Below are positions 42,857 through 52,374 of a stretch of 64,000 nt of DNA, piece by piece; position 1 is the first letter of the stretch; each line of letters starts with the position of its first letter. This stretch comes from Mycoemilia scoparia (lineage: Eukaryota > Kickxellomycota > Kickxellomycetes > Kickxellales > Kickxellaceae): contig JANBPU010000066.1 in the NCBI GenBank assembly GCA_027575805.1, positions 1 to 64,000 of the forward strand, read 5' to 3'. Made by a program: the position numbers and the translations under genes. Below the pieces are notes generated by a model. That model made no database searches. It was not told where the DNA came from and worked only from the letters and a program-made list of their open reading frames with translations.

Positions 42857-45023
42857 TGTAGTTTATATATGCGTATGGGGTGTACTACCGAATTATTTTA
42901 AATAAACTAATAAAAGTGGGCAAGGCTGAACAAAAGAGAGGAGACTGTTTAAAAATATCAGGCGTAAATACCAGCAATATATAGATGTGTACAAAGTCTG
43001 AAAAGCACAAAGCAAATAGCTGAAGAAAGAGAGGTTAGAGACAAAACGAAAGAGCACGAGGTCCAAGTGATAGAGAGAGCCGCACTACCAAGCCAATAGA
43101 CATAGTAAAGTATCAGACTATATAAGGCGTTGGTGGAATTGAAAACGAATTAGCCACTATGAGATTGGTGACGTTGACAGTGAGCACAGCAGGGCACGGC
43201 GAGCAGGAATGTACGAGTGATAAAGATAACCCTACTATAGCTGCTGCTGCAACATTAACTGGTGTACAAATGCAATATGTGGGTGTGGGCATTTTCGGGA
43301 AAAGACGTCGAAATGCACAAACCACGCACAGGAAAATCAAGGAGCAAGTATAGCTAGTTCAGCAATATCCCACACATCCCTTTATCTCCCTCTCTCTCTC
43401 TCTCGCTTGACAAGTCTTTAGACTACTTTCTTACTTTTTCTGGGTGAGCAACTGAGTGAGAAAACGACTACTGTGCTCATAAAATGCAGGTGATTTTAGG
43501 AAAAGTTACTGGAAAAGAGGGGGGAGATTTGGACTGTGCAAGGCCTCTATTCCGATCCGATCTGCAAGCTTATTGGCCGTGATCCGTCTAGCTCCTAGCA
43601 TCTGGCTCAGTCCATTGTCTAACCACATGTGCGTGCCTGTCCGTATGAAATCTATCCATCTCTATGGCTTTTGGTACATGTGTCGTTTAGACGCCATTGT
43701 TTAGTAGGCTGGTTCCTTAAATGAGAGCGTGGCCCTCAAGAACATTGTGTGTTTTAGAGCCAAGATAAAAACAAAGTCACCAAATCTGTATAGCATTGGC
43801 TTGCCAACTCCCTTAGTCCACAAAGATAATACACTTGAATTGATACATGTAAAAAAGATACTTTGCGCACAGGGCACCATCCCCATTATGTACGACTCAA
43901 GCAATTTTCACTACACACTGTGAGCTGTAGCCATGAAATTTGGCCTCCCTCTGTCTAATGCAGCAGGGATCTGGAATCCTCAAATTGTGATCAAACAAGT
44001 AAGTGCCTTTCTCCACCATCACCGTGTGAATTTTATTTTTATCAGTGTGCCTCCCTCCCCTGTTCGTCTTGACTTGCAACAAGATGTTCAGCTTAACACT
44101 CTTCACTACCATACCTGTAGGGCCTGTTACAAGTCTTGGAAAGAAAAAGATCAACTAAATTCCCTTCTTGGCACACACACACACACACACACACACGTCC
44201 TTTTATTACAGAGGGTTAAGCACTGACCATCCTCATTCTCCCTAAACCAGGGGTTCCTTTTATTACTGCTTTCCATGAGCTGATGAGTGAGCCGGTTCAT
44301 TCACAAGCACACAAAGCGAGCCAGGATTGTGTGATTTGGGCACTTTTGACGATAGTGGTGTTCAAGATGGCACAGGCGCTCACACGTATTAATGCGCACA
44401 TAATATCAACTAATACAAGTGGGGGAATGAATTTACTCAACTGCTATGGCAATAAATTTCAAAATAGCCGCCTTCTTGACTATTTCTAATACAAGCGACA
44501 GTCGCATCAGGAATAGGTACTATTAACAATGCTAAAATACGTGCATGTAAAGGCATGCACAGGTATAAAATCAGGTTAAGCATATGACAGAATCTCCTTT
44601 GAAGGTGTACCAGAAGGATACCCTGGATAATAGCCAATAATTTGCCAGGCTTCAGCTAAAATATATGGCATATGGACTGATCTACAGGGAATATATGAGC
44701 ACGCTTTTCTGTTTCCTTTTGAAGGAGAACTAGCCATATAATGGCGGTGGTCTTGGATTTATTAGAATGGCAAAAAACAATGGTCGAGTCGACCCATACT
44801 TTAACTTTATTAGGCCCACTGTTTTTCAGTTTATACAACCCATACATGCTGCTTCACCACATCTTGCATAAGCCATACATCCATATTTTTGTTGAAATAC
44901 TTTGCAAAGTATTTGGACTGACAAGAAACAGCCTTTGTTGGAATACTAACATTTTAAATATTCAACAAGTATCCTCCCATCTCTCTCTCTCATTCTCATT
45001 CTTGGGCACAGTGAAATCAGAAT
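42857..45023. other. Long intergenic region upstream of FBP1 and SRD5A-like gene
   Basis: About 2.2 kb of shared upstream DNA. It contains pyrimidine tracts (43384-43407) and a (CA)12 run. Short frames (such as 43159-43353 and 44741-45043) match nothing. At 44575-44700 there is faint similarity to 8420-8510. Distal FBP1 regulation may lie here, but no specific site could be assigned. Confidence 0.45.
44172..44196. repeat. (CA)n microsatellite
   Basis: About twelve uninterrupted CA units. Confidence 0.95.
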
Positions 45024-46148
45024 ATGGGGACGCGATTGGTTGAGACTTTTTTACAGCGACTGCTAGAAGGCCAAGACAGCGCAGCGGATATTTACAAATA
45101 TTCCTTGGTTCTGTATGCTACTGTTATTCCCATCAACTTTATTATGTTGCGAATAATTGGCGCGCCCTATGGTAAGTAAATGTGATCCTGTTTCACTAAG
45201 TCCACTTTATGGGTCTATTTGTGCTGGTAATCCTGCCACTGCTGCTGCATCCAACAGATCTTTTGTGTAATTGAAGTGTCAAGTTTAGCCTTCAAAAAAA
45301 ACAACATTTACGGATTGAGCATTGATATTGTATTGATATTTGTAGGAAGTCAAGGACAGTATCTCAAGAGTCTTCTTGTTAACGGAAAGCTGGCCTGGGT
45401 GCTAATGGAGATAATTTCTCCAGTTGTATACATTTCAACCATCGCATCCTTCCTGGAGCTCCCAGAATCGCCATCTACGTCTCTGCCATTGTTCAGTTTT
45501 TCCAACATCTTATCTATTCCTAAAGCCCTAATCCATGAAATTTATGCAAGGGCAGGCAGCAATGGCAGTTTGCAATTGGTCTTGATAACAATGTGGTTAA
45601 CACATTATTTGCACCGTGCTATTATCTACCCGTTATCCCAAAAGTCTAGAGCTCCTATGCATGTCGGTATAATGCTTCTGGGAATAGGATTCAATTTACT
45701 TAATGGGTTTGTTAATGGCTACTGGGTTGGTTCGTCTTTCCAACAAACCAATACCACGACGAGTAACAATGCCAGCGATTTGCATTTTATTATCGGAGTT
45801 GCCGTGTTTACCATGGGATTTATCGGTAACATTTATCATGATCATATTCTCGTGTCTCTAAGAAAGAACAAAGACAACAAGTCCGATAACTCCAAGCAAC
45901 AGCAACGTTACTTTATTCCACATGGTGGCCTGTTTGGTCTTGTTTCGTGTCCACATTATCTTTGTGAAGTCGTCGAGTGGGTTGGGTATTGGGTAGCTAC
46001 TGGGCTCAGTAGTAGACCTGCCATTTTGTTTGCCATCTCGACATTTTCTGTACTATGTCCTCGTGCTTTGGAAATCCATGAATGGTATAAAAATACCTTT
46101 AAGGAATATCCGAAAAACCGTAAAGCAATCGTCCCGTTCCTGATTTAA
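45024..46148 (+). CDS. 3-oxo-5-alpha-steroid 4-dehydrogenase-like protein (SRD5A1/DET2 family), 2 exons
   Basis: Exons are 45024-45171 and 45346-46148 with a 174-base intron (GTAAGT...TTTGTAG), giving 316 residues. Skipping the intermediate frame and using the acceptor at 45345 restores the family's GAPYG....GKLAWVLMEIISP block. Multiple hydrophobic helices follow. The C-terminal reductase block is strongly conserved: FIPHGGLFGLVSCPHYLCEV, VEWVGYWVATG, RALEIHEWYKNTFKEYPKNRK and a terminal PFLI. It is an ER membrane NADPH-dependent reductase. VEWVGY and HEWY with PKNRK favour the SRD5A1/2-DET2 branch over polyprenol reductase SRD5A3. The natural substrate in a fungus is unknown (a steroid or other enone lipid). 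Confidence 0.85.
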
Positions 46149-47930
46149 CTCGTTTTTCCTGCTTGGTTTCGACCAATTCGCCTTTGTGTATTGTTTTTGA
46201 CCCTTTTGTCATGGTCTTGAAATAAAAATAATAGTGACATTCCTTTATCAACTTTGATGTTCAATGTACTATTGATTGGTTATTGGTGAGTCATCCAGTA
46301 AGCGAGTGAGTCTTGTTTTAAAGTCACCGAGTCTCGCCATTGTCACCTCCCTGTAAACGTTGACAGCACCGACGACCTTATCAAGCATCTATCATGACAA
46401 TTGAACCAATTCGGTTGGGAATACTAATAACCAGATACTCTCATGGTCTTGTCATTGTTGTTGAATTAGGAATATCTCTGTGCACACACACACACACACA
46501 CACACGGTATTCACGATGTGATCTTGGGGGGAACTTGGATGGAAAATCCTTCGGTCCCGCCTTCGGTTCTTTGTATTGCAATAACCACCACGTCACAACA
46601 GGCGATTTCTTATGCTCAAAATCCGTGTCACTGAGAGACAAGAGTTCAGGCTTGGGGTGTTATATATCTACGCCTGCATCTTTGCGGATGAGTTAAAGTG
46701 TCTTTTCGTACAGATATGAGTAGATAATACGATCCTTTGATGATTTCGTATCGCTTTCTGTCTGTATTGTGTGTAGCAAATGCATTCACTAGCTTGGCGA
46801 ACTACTACAGTATGCAAGTATGCTGCAGCCCTCTTCTCTTTGACCCACTTTGTAATTCTTTTTTGGCCATTTTCCGGGTCCAAGTTCGGTTTCTTGCTTA
46901 CTCATGTCCAGCTGTTCCTGTTACTTTTTCGAAATTATCTGTTTATATGCGACAATTTTGCTCGAAGTGGTCACATATTTCTATAATATCAGCTCTTTCC
47001 AGTATGCAGCTCTACATCTCTGCCTACTTGACCTAAGCGTGTATAGAAAAGCCGTTATACAAGGCGAAGGCACATAGGTATGTATTTGAAGGAATTGTTT
47101 AGAGTGGCATGCCAAAATCTGCCGTTTATAGAGGTTTGATGTATTGGTTTGGCATTCGCAATTGAGCTTTTATCTTTACATTAGAATGGCATCTTTGTTC
47201 TGTTGGAAGACCCTGAAAGCCATTGCCCTCTTTGGCATTGTTTTGGGATGGCATGTGTGCCCCCTCCTGCATAAACCCATTTGCTCCTTTTCTACTTTAG
47301 GCATGGCTTCTATTATCTCCTACCACGGAATTATCTTTTTCCGCGGGCCTATTTCAGATCGGTGCTATTATTCACCCAAGGATGAGCAGATAGATGAGCA
47401 CATGGGCATTTGCTAATAAATGAAATGAAGGACGCTTTGGTTGTCTCAAAAGGTTATGCCCCACTTACCCCTAATTTGTGCTGCCATTGCCATCGAAAAC
47501 AGCCGGCCATATCATGTATAATTTGCAATTAGGAATGTCACCATGGCTTCATGGTTTTTCAGGGTGGTGGCGAAATATTTTCATCGTTTGGGTGGTTAAT
47601 ATGTGTATACACTGTGAGGCTGATTTGCTGTCCAAAACATCTGGGGTGTGTGATAGGACATAAGCGTGGTTCGGGTGATTTGTAGCTGGGCCCACACAAA
47701 GAAGCTTTTTGAGCAATGACTCTAGTAACTAAAGACCCCTTCCATTGAACAGAAAGTGATGGCGATCCGTCGGTAATACATTTTCCCCTTCTTAGTGGTC
47801 ACACACATGTCCTAGCATCCCCACCAAAATAATTCAATACCACCACTGGGCTGTTATCTTAGCGGAGATGTTATTCCGAGCTTAATACATGCGTAGTGGT
47901 CAACTCTATCACAAAAAAGGTATAAAAGAC
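46149..47930. other. Long intergenic region
   Basis: About 1.8 kb. It contains a (CA)n tract but no recognisable gene. Short frames such as 47186-47416 (hydrophobic start, no family) are not supported. Confidence 0.45.
46483..46505. repeat. (CA)n microsatellite
   Basis: About eleven CA units. Confidence 0.95.
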
Positions 47931-47938
47931 CCTGCATT
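47931..47938 (+). promoter_or_regulatory. TATA box of the transporter gene
   Basis: TATAAAAG lies 270 bases upstream of the DHA1 transporter ATG, followed by a C/A-rich leader; a long 5' UTR is implied if it is used. Confidence 0.5.
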
Positions 47939-48208
47939 TCTTCTAGCTAGTACAAGCTCCAGTTATTCTAAACCAAAACAAAATCCCCCGTCCACATATC
48001 CATACACATACGTATATAACTAAAGCCAGCTATTTAGTATAAACCACTCTTGCGATCCAGTATACTGCTGAAAGCGACCCTACCAGAATCCCGCTTTATT
48101 TCTAGACTCACACATTCATATATTATTTGTTTCATCCATACCATCCGGCTTTTATACCAGCCCTTGCTTTTTCCTTTGCAGTTTATTGACAGCTTTTTAT
48201 AACGTTTA

Positions 48209-50074
48209 ATGACACGGAGTCCTTCGCCCACACCATCATTGCAGGAGCAGCAACATGTGGGTTCCCAAGAAACCAGCACTCAGACTAACGGCGGCGTTCA
48301 CTACACTGACTCCGACGACAATGCCACGCCACCCCCTTACCTTTTAAGCCGGACTACGACTTTCAACCACAACACCACAAATTATAATACTGGGTATAAT
48401 TACTCAGACGCAGAGCAAACATCGTCATTTATCCCCAGTTTTAATAACATTGAAAATCTCCGTAGCAGTCAGAAGTCAAGCCGTACATCATTAACACATC
48501 ACCATAATGGCAATGATGAAAAATCGGATATGGTAATTCCCAACTCCGAACTTGGCGGTGGCGCAGACCACTCCACCACATCGCCAGCTGCTGATCCTAC
48601 TGCGAAAAAGGGAGAACAAACAGGAAGCTTTGACGCAGAAAAACACCCAAATAAAGCTATAAATACATCCACGACAGAGAACTCGCAAACTTCCAACGAA
48701 GGTGCCAAGGGTCAGGAAGAGGAGATACCATACTCTCCATTTTCCAGTGGTCGCAGAAAGCTTATTACTCTGACAGTTTCTTTGATTGGTATTCTCGGCC
48801 CGTTAACTTCATCCATTTATTATCCCGCTATCCAAGACATTGCCAATGACCTCAACACAACCTTGACAATGGTCAACTCGACTCTGACTGCCTTTATGTT
48901 TGCTATGGCTGTATTCCCACTATTTTGGGGTCCAATGGCTGACATTATCGGACGCAGATACGTATACATAATCACAATCATTCTATACTTGGGCGGCAAC
49001 ATCGGCTGTGCCCTGACCCCCAATATCGTCGCTCTAATCATTTTCCGAATTATACAGTCCGCCGGTTCATCCGCAATCCTGTCAATTGGGGCTGGCACTA
49101 TCGCTGATATTTATCCTCGTTCTCAAAGAGGTACTGCTCTTGGTGCCTTTTACGTCGGCCCATTGATTGGTCCAGTCATCGGCCCAATCATTGGTGGTTA
49201 TATTACCGAAAATCTCTCATGGCGCTGGACTTTCTGGATATTGACTATCATTTCGGGGGTCGCTGTTATCGCGACATTCTTGTTTTTGCCAGAAACTCAT
49301 CGTAGAATGGTTGCTGAAAAGTATAACATGAACCTGATAAACCAGCCAAAGAAGCTCAAGTGGCGTCAGATCAACCCCCTGCGTACAATGATGTATATCA
49401 GATATCCAAATGTCTTTTGTGTTGTCTTTTATGTTGTTATGGTATTTGGGTGCTACTACGGTATCACTTCATCCAATTCTTTGGCTTTCCAGACTATTTA
49501 CAAGATGGATATTGGAAAGAGCGGTCTTTGCTATATCCCACTGGGCGTTGGCAACTTGGTAGGTTCCATTTTGGGTGGGAGAATCAACGACATTGTGCTC
49601 AGGAGAATTCGTATCAGATTGGAGAAAAAGGCACTGGAGGATGGCCAGCCACAAACCGAGCCCATTGTCGTTGAACCAGAAAGTCGTCTCTACTTTGTCT
49701 GGGTCGGTGCTCTTTTGTTCTTTGGCTGTGGTATAACTTACGGTTGGCTTCTAATCATTGGAGCTCCATTGGCCGCTGTTCTTGTTCTTCAATTCTTTAT
49801 CGGCTTTGGCATGACCCTCCAGTTCAGTGCCACATCAAACTACCTCATGGATTTGTTCCCAACTCGTGGTGCTACCATTATCGCCGCACAAACCTTCTAT
49901 CGTTCGATTTGGGCTGGTATTTGCATGTTGGTCATCCCGATTTCTCAGGAAAATATCGGCTGGGGAAAGACTTTGACCATATTCGAATGCACTTGTGTCC
50001 TTGGTTTCATGTTATTTTTGCCCATCGTGTTTTTTGGAAGAAGGATTGCTGCTCGTTTCCCAGTCAATGAGTAA
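48209..50074 (+). CDS. MFS drug:H+ antiporter, DHA1 family (QDR/TPO-like)
   Basis: A single exon of 621 residues. A ~185-residue polar, Ser/Thr/Asn-rich cytosolic N-terminus precedes the membrane domain, which starts near KLITLTVSLIGILGPL. Motif A is GPMADIIGRRYVY, with the conserved Asp and GRR. Motif C, the antiporter motif, is seen in YVGPLIGPVIGPIIGG. LSWRWTFWILTI and FLPETHR are typical DHA1 signatures. A long central cytosolic loop (RIRLEKKALEDGQPQTEP) separates the halves, and the second half ends in helices to RRIAARFPVNE. It should export small organic compounds or polyamines across the plasma membrane; QDR-type and TPO-type cannot be separated here. Confidence 0.9.
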   Translation: MTRSPSPTPSLQEQQHVGSQETSTQTNGGVHYTDSDDNATPPPYLLSRTTTFNHNTTNYNTGYNYSDAEQTSSFIPSFNNIENLRSSQKSSRTSLTHHHNGNDEKSDMVIPNSELGGGADHSTTSPAADPTAKKGEQTGSFDAEKHPNKAINTSTTENSQTSNEGAKGQEEEIPYSPFSSGRRKLITLTVSLIGILGPLTSSIYYPAIQDIANDLNTTLTMVNSTLTAFMFAMAVFPLFWGPMADIIGRRYVYIITIILYLGGNIGCALTPNIVALIIFRIIQSAGSSAILSIGAGTIADIYPRSQRGTALGAFYVGPLIGPVIGPIIGGYITENLSWRWTFWILTIISGVAVIATFLFLPETHRRMVAEKYNMNLINQPKKLKWRQINPLRTMMYIRYPNVFCVVFYVVMVFGCYYGITSSNSLAFQTIYKMDIGKSGLCYIPLGVGNLVGSILGGRINDIVLRRIRIRLEKKALEDGQPQTEPIVVEPESRLYFVWVGALLFFGCGITYGWLLIIGAPLAAVLVLQFFIGFGMTLQFSATSNYLMDLFPTRGATIIAAQTFYRSIWAGICMLVIPISQENIGWGKTLTIFECTCVLGFMLFLPIVFFGRRIAARFPVNE

Positions 50075-50437
50075 AAGGAATGACTCTATAACCACCACTA
50101 TCATCATCATTGTTATTACAGATATTACTACAGCTACTACCATAACTGTGGTATATCATAACCACAATAACCATCATTCTACTAAAAACTCTCTCACTCT
50201 CTACTCCCAAATATGATGCATGGTTGGCTATAAACAAGCTTGTTAATATCACAATTATAGTTAACTACACAATAACAACTGTTTAATACACTTTCAACAC
50301 ACTTTAATTTTAGTCATGTTTTACATTTGTTTTGCATTTTTTGTTTAGATTTTTCTTTGTGACAAAAAAATAATAATCATATCAAATTCAAGTACGACAC
50401 CTGCCTTCTCTTGACATTTATTTTACTTACTAATCAA

Positions 50438-50458
50438 TAGTAGTAGTAGTAGTAGTAG
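50438..50458. repeat. (AGT)n microsatellite
   Basis: Seven AGT units. Confidence 0.9.
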
Positions 50459-50779
50459 CAATAATAATAATCAGCATATATTTTTCTTCAACCCAAGATC
50501 TTGTCAATGACTTTGGAAATACCTTGATAAAGATCAGAATTGCAATGGTAATAATAGTATCAGTCCATTAGTCGGAATAAATTAAAGCGAAACAAAAGCT
50601 CATCTAGAAAATTCCACCCATAAACAGGCTATTGATTTTTCCTCCCTCTTGGGTTGGCGCACACATACATGAGACGCAAATTTTTGTATAAATTGCCGAT
50701 AAAGTGTTGTTGATTATGACACAAACAATTCTTTAAAAGAAAACAAACTTGTTTCAATAATATTCTCATCACATTATCA

Positions 50780-50806
50780 TTACTACTACTACTACTACTA
50801 CTACTA
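50780..50806. repeat. (TAC)n microsatellite
   Basis: About nine TAC/ACT units, ~55 bases upstream of the methyltransferase ATG, probably in its 5' UTR. Confidence 0.9.
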
Positions 50807-50858
50807 ATAATAACAACAACAGCAGCTCATCGCAAAGTATCTTGAACAGTTTAATAGC

Positions 50859-52053
50859 ATGCCAGAACCAGCAAAGAAAGGAAGCGTGGAATCGTTTGAA
50901 GCATCTAAGCTTGGAACAAAATCTTAGTAAGAATTATAACCTGTTGTTAATGGAGATGCACATTAAAGCTGGGAGCTAAAATTCTTGTATGAATGATCAA
51001 ACTGTGTGGTAGCTGACATTGTTTATATTTTGATGTGATTTTTACACTATATATATATATATATATATATATAATAAGCTGGGATCAACAGTATGACCAA
51101 GAGTTAGAAAACTTCAAGGACCACAAGGATATTGGCGATGTATGGTAAGTACAAATAATGTAGATCTTGATTCATTTGAGACACTTATCATTAACTATAT
51201 ATATATATATATTTATGAATAACAAATAAATAAACACAAAGGTTTGGCGAAGACGTTGCAGAGAAAATGACACAATGGGTAAGCAATTGGTCTCTAGTAT
51301 CATTTCTAAGTTGACAACACCGGCATATATAATGAGAACAAAACTATAGCCAAAATCCATATCTGTCTCAATTATAAAACAAACGGATATAGGTTGTAGA
51401 GAATTTTCCAAACCCTGAAACAAAAGTCCTCGATGTAGGTTGTGGAAACGGTCATCTGCTACTATCTCTATTAGAAGAGCAGTACACGTACCTGGTTGGA
51501 ACAGATTATTCCGAAAAGGCAATTGAGCTGGCAAAATCGATATTGATTGATGGTGGAAATGCCGAAGAAGGTTCGATAAAGTATTATACATCAAATATAC
51601 TCGATACCGAGGACATCAAAGCCATGATCTCAAAGCATGGACATTTTGATGTCATTCTGGATAAGGGCACTTTTGATGCTATTTGCCTCAAACCCAAGAG
51701 CGACGGCAACAGCAGCCAATTCAGGGAGGTCGACCCAGATGTAAGTACAAAGTACCTGGCTTCTATTTTGAAGCTGTTGAAAAAGAGCCAAAGCGGTGGT
51801 GGTGTTTTCTTGATTACTTCGTGTAATTGGACAATGGATGAACTAATTCGTCATTTCAAAGATGGTAAGGTCTATTGATATTGATTTTAAAAATGTTATT
51901 TTGATAACTGGGATTTGTTTAACCTGCCTTTATATCTTTTTTACTTTAGAACTCGAATACGTTGATCATATTCCCCAACCATCCTTTACATTCGGCGGTC
52001 ATACTGGACAGACAGTATCAACTGTTGCATTCCAGATAAAAACTTTGACTTAA
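50859..52053 (+). CDS. EFM4: eEF1A lysine methyltransferase (EEF1AKMT2/EFM4-type), 5 exons
   Basis: Exons are 50859-50926, 51079-51144, 51242-51278, 51393-51864 and 51950-52053; four GT-AG introns (152, 97, 114 and 85 bases); 248 residues. The family N-terminus SKLGTKSYWDQQYDQELENF is reconstructed across the first splice. VLDVGCGNGHLLLSL is SAM motif I. LVGTDYSEKAIELA is the acidic ribose contact, and DVILDKGTFDAI is a hallmark of the family. The protein ends FGGHTGQTVSTVAFQI. Yeast Efm4 methylates Lys316 of elongation factor 1A; human EEF1AKMT2 is the counterpart. Cytosolic. Intron 1 contains an (AT)n microsatellite just before its acceptor. Confidence 0.92.
51048..51074. repeat. (AT)n microsatellite in intron 1
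   Basis: About thirteen AT units directly upstream of the 3' splice site at 51077-51078; length variation here could affect splicing (inference). Confidence 0.9.
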
Positions 52054-52374
52054 AATGGTCATTTTACATTTGTAGTTGGGCAGTATCAGTAATAAATGTA
52101 CCATCTCAAAGCATAAAAACAAGGGTAAATGATAATGATGGAATTCTGAATAGCCTAGAAAGATCTAACAAATAACATTCTGTACCATTGCACTGTGAAC
52201 TCCAGGTCGAATGGAGAATAGCATGCCTAATGCTATGAAAATTTATAGATCATAAAGAAATAGAAAATGATAAAATGTGTGTGCTTTTAAAAAATTTGTC
52301 TAGAAAAAGTAAAGTTGTTCATCGAATGCTCAATGTTAGGTAAATGTATAAATGTATTTACGTTCTGTTTAGTT
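52054..52374. other. Convergent intergenic spacer
   Basis: 321 AT-rich bases between two 3' ends; nothing else seen. Confidence 0.5.

Larger units (their letters stand above)
50075..50858. other. Intergenic with trinucleotide repeats
   Basis: AT-rich, containing (AGT)n at 50438-50458 and (TAC)n at 50780-50806; no gene. Confidence 0.5.

Noticed and set aside
43159..43353. 64-codon ORF after a TATATAAGG-like box
   Set aside because: Short and compositionally ordinary, with no family; the TATA-like string is weak support in AT-rich DNA.
44741..45043. 100-codon plus-strand frame overlapping the SRD5A-like start
   Set aside because: It overlaps the start of a well-supported gene in another frame, with no motif.
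47186..47416. Hydrophobic short ORF (MASLFCWKTLKAI start)
   Set aside because: No family, no clear promoter, and length expected by chance in a 2-kb gene-free stretch; a small secreted protein cannot be excluded.
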